The notes under the pieces: generated by a model
What the model saw: only the letters and a program-made list of their open reading frames with translations
What the model was told of the DNA's origin: nothing
Databases searched by the model: none
Shown here: positions 61,720 through 64,000 of the stretch, piece after piece
How positions within the stretch are numbered: the first letter of the stretch is position 1
How the letters are laid out: each line of letters opens with the position of its first letter
Made by a program: the position numbers and the translations under genes
From: Vanilla planifolia
Taxonomy: Eukaryota; Streptophyta; Magnoliopsida; Asparagales; Orchidaceae
Direction of reading: 5' to 3'
Assembly: GCA_023846275.1 (NCBI GenBank)
Contig: JAIUJO010000184.1
Span: 186,001-250,000 of the forward strand
DNA: 64,000 nucleotides

Positions 61720-62330
61720 GAGTAGCAAAAGTTTGAGACTATTTGTGGCTCATTATAAGGGAAAATGGTGTATCATTATTGCTTTATTACAAACTTAAGT
61801 AGATAACTTCAACAGGCATGTGACAAACAGGCTTTTAGGAATGAATTGAAGCTACTTTCCCAACCTTTAATTAGTTTTACTAATGGTATTGTGGTGTTAC
61901 ATAGTAAATGGGTGGAGCTTGAGATTATGAAGCAATTCTGATAGGTTGTGTCTATGCTAGTGACTATTGGTAGAATCCACTCTCGGTGATGTTATGTGGT
62001 TTATGCATCAAAAGATTTTGCAATGCATAGGGTATCCTAGGTCCAAATTAGAGAATTATTATGGTTAGTTGGTCTATTGAGTGTAACTAAACTTGGCATT
62101 ATCCTTAGCATGTCTTGCATGTTATAACAGAAGCTTTTGAAGCTCATGCTTAAAAACATGAGTTGGAGTTAAATGACCTTGGGCATAATTTGTTTTGCTT
62201 AACATAAAGCCTCATATCATAGGGCTATAAGTTCAGAGAAATCTTTGTGGTGGTAGTGTGCAAAGCTATATTGGGCTAACCTTGGGGATTGCAACATTTA
62301 CTTATTTCAAGACGTGGTTACTTCTACCAA
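61720..62330 (+). pseudogene. LINE endonuclease (second, partial) and linker, copy C
   Basis: It is colinear with 32,015-32,640, including the missing GDFN-to-SDH part. The shared deletion is strong evidence that B and C descend from one rearranged ancestor rather than from separate insertions. Confidence 0.6.
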
Positions 62331-62539
62331 CATAAGTAATTATACTCATCAAAATAAAAAAGATAGTAGAGAATTGTGGCCTTCCCCAAATGATATTAAA
62401 GTCAATGTGGTACTTTAACAAGAAATGAGGTTGATTTGGGTAATATATTTTTCCACCTCTCTAGCCTGACAATACTATTGATAATGAGCATGCAACAACT
62501 CATATGACACTAATAAGTGATGATGACATCAGGATTGTT

Positions 62540-63594
62540 GTTTAGTTTAGCAAAAGAAATAAAGCCTTTGCCATGGATGGCATCTTTGAAAAGTTTGTGC
62601 ATAAGGACTCAAATAATAGTCACATAGATATTGCCACAACCATGAACAATTTTTTAATAATAGATGTATGCTAAAAAGAATGAAAGATATGTTAGTTTTT
62701 TTTATTCTGATGGTTTATGGTCCTTCAAAACCTGAACAATTTTGATCGATGAGTTTTTGCTGTGTCAAATACAAAATTATGGCTAAACATTTGGTAGGTA
62801 CATTAAAGATGATTCTCTCCAAAATAATTGCGAGGGAACATGTTTCGTCTATGCCTCGTTGAGTTATATTTGGCAATGTACTTTTAGCATAAGAGATGGT
62901 AGCTTTATGAAAGCTTATGCAATAAGCAAAGGTCTCATGGCTCTTAAGCTGCACATGGACTTGGCCTGTGATACGATCAATTAATAGTTTGTGCTTAATT
63001 TGTTTAGGAATTTATATTTTCCAAATATTTTGTTTGACTAGGTTGAAGTGTGTATCACTATACCAAGAAATCAAATTATGCTAAATGGGGTTCACCATTC
63101 TTGGACTGAAGGTACGTGGGGTCTTAAGCAAGGGTGGCCATTATCATAATAACTTTTTGCTATGGTATATCAAAGTCTCTCTTATCTTATTATCCAATAG
63201 ATGGAGCGTACAGTGATGGTTAAGATCAAAAGTATCCTTTATTCACCTATGATTTCTCATGTTTTTTATGATGATGATAATTGAATCTATGCTTTGCCCA
63301 TTTATGTTCCGGCAAGGATCATTTGGGACATTATGAAATAGTATGAGCTACATTCAAGCCAACTGGTTAATCTTAACAAATGAAAATAATTGTTTAGTAA
63401 TGTAATAGAATGCATGCATATGAAGATGATTACAAGGAAGGTACATTTGTACCAAACTACTCAATTGAAAAATTTAGGCATTCTTATTATAAAAACTATA
63501 TTATAGAGAAAACTTAAATTTTCTTTTTGATAAAGTTAAAAATTGCATGGTTAGATGGGGGTTCAAAGCTCTCTCCATGACAGGCCATATTACC
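62540..63594 (+). pseudogene. LINE reverse transcriptase remnant, copy C (truncated)
   Basis: Motif A reads KLHMDLACDTIN near 62,945, motif B GLKQGWPLS near 63,120 and motif C FYDDDN near 63,260. The thumb begins near 63,465 (KNLGILIIKTI) and is cut at 63,594. The fingers include SKPEQF near 62,725. The antisense open frame at 62,715-62,954 is a shadow. Confidence 0.75.
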
Positions 63595-64000
63595 CAGGCA
63601 TTTATTTATCGTAGTTGAAAATTAAATTTTAAAAGATAGTTGTATGCCCAAAAGGTGGAAAGACATGTTGCTCATCCTATGTCGTTAAGTTCAAGGTTCT
63701 TTTAAACTTGAATGGTTTAGAGTATTAGACTTTACAATGTGATATACAAAGTTGTGGTTAATAGTTTTATAAGTAGACTAAGTTTGGTGGTTCCATTTAT
63801 TATTGCATAGGAATAAGTTGTTTTATAGTTAGATGTGCTATATTTTATAATATATTTTTGACATGGGAATTGGCTACCCGTGTTTACCTATTTATTCCTA
63901 AAGAGGGATTCATGACACTAATGCTTAATGTGGACCAAGCTTATGATAATGTCAATTGAAAATTTATGCTTGTTATGTTAAAGCATTTGTGGTTCTTGAA
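63595..64000 (+). pseudogene. LINE reverse transcriptase fragment, copy G (runs off the window)
   Basis: After a junction at 63,594, RT fingers begin again: MPKRWKDML near 63,645 (copy A has LPEGWKDIL), then text equivalent to NIIYKLVA near 63,735. Motif A MLNVDQAYDNVN lies near 63,922 and keeps its Asp. It is colinear with 40,500-40,860 in copy E. The rest lies beyond the window. Confidence 0.7.

Larger units (their letters stand above)
56401..63594 (+). mobile_element. Ancient LINE copy C (compound, duplicate of copy B)
   Basis: The 5' leader (56,401-57,070) is followed by ORF1 (57,250-57,960), unassigned sequence, modules at 58,680-59,370 and 59,371-60,170, and endonuclease 1 at 60,178-60,900 with linker. 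A third module lies at 61,100-61,700, endonuclease 2 at 61,720-62,110, then linker and RT at 62,540-63,594. From 57,686 the sequence follows copy B block by block, including the odd module-endonuclease-module-endonuclease order. The RT is cut at 63,594, at the position corresponding to 33,864. Confidence 0.8.

Noticed and set aside
62715..62954. 79-codon minus-strand open frame
   Set aside because: It is antisense to the copy C reverse transcriptase; the + strand motifs explain the sequence.

Overview
The window looks like nuclear DNA of a land plant, most likely a seed plant with a large, repeat-filled genome. Three things support this. There is a plant-type L1 (LINE) retrotransposon whose first protein carries a DUF4283-like region and a CCHC zinc knuckle and whose second carries a C-terminal RNase H. 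There is a degraded block of plastid DNA in canonical plastid gene order (ndhB, rps7, rps12 3' part, trnV-GAC, rrn16). The remainder is AT-rich, CG-poor, stop-ridden repeat sequence. I see no intact protein-coding gene. The species cannot be named from this evidence.

Layout. 1-987 is featureless AT-rich DNA. 988-7342 is one fairly young, full-length LINE (copy A) with a short target-site duplication and an A-tail. About 9.2-17.6 kb is a degenerate tandem repeat of about 410 bp per unit. It is followed by a few units in inverted orientation (about 17.6-18.9 kb), and a stray unit lies at about 22.97-23.59 kb. 18.9-22.9 kb holds unassigned sequence with long coding-like but broken frames. 23.6-25.8, 26.5-28.0 and 50.3-53.6 kb are three blocks of a second, unrelated tandem repeat (about 265-385 bp per unit); each begins with a related header sequence.

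28.0-41.8, 45.7-49.3 and 56.2-64.0 kb are very old LINE copies (B, D, E, F, H, C, G), all on the + strand. Endonuclease, reverse transcriptase and RNase H landmarks are still readable through many stops. Copies B (28,029-33,864) and C (57,686-63,594) share the same compound order: ORF1 zinc knuckle, two unassigned modules, endonuclease, a third module, a second endonuclease, RT. This points to a segmental duplication. About 41.8-45.7 kb, between LINE copies E and F, is the plastid insert (NUPT). It carries an rps12 pseudogene with a shortened intron and a striking 21/29-bp minisatellite.

Nothing here works together as a pathway. The window records retrotransposition, satellite growth, organelle DNA insertion, local duplication and long decay. 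The best candidates for undescribed structure are the repeated 0.6-0.8 kb module in front of the LINE endonucleases, the two tandem-repeat families, and the bimodal minisatellite inside the NUPT.
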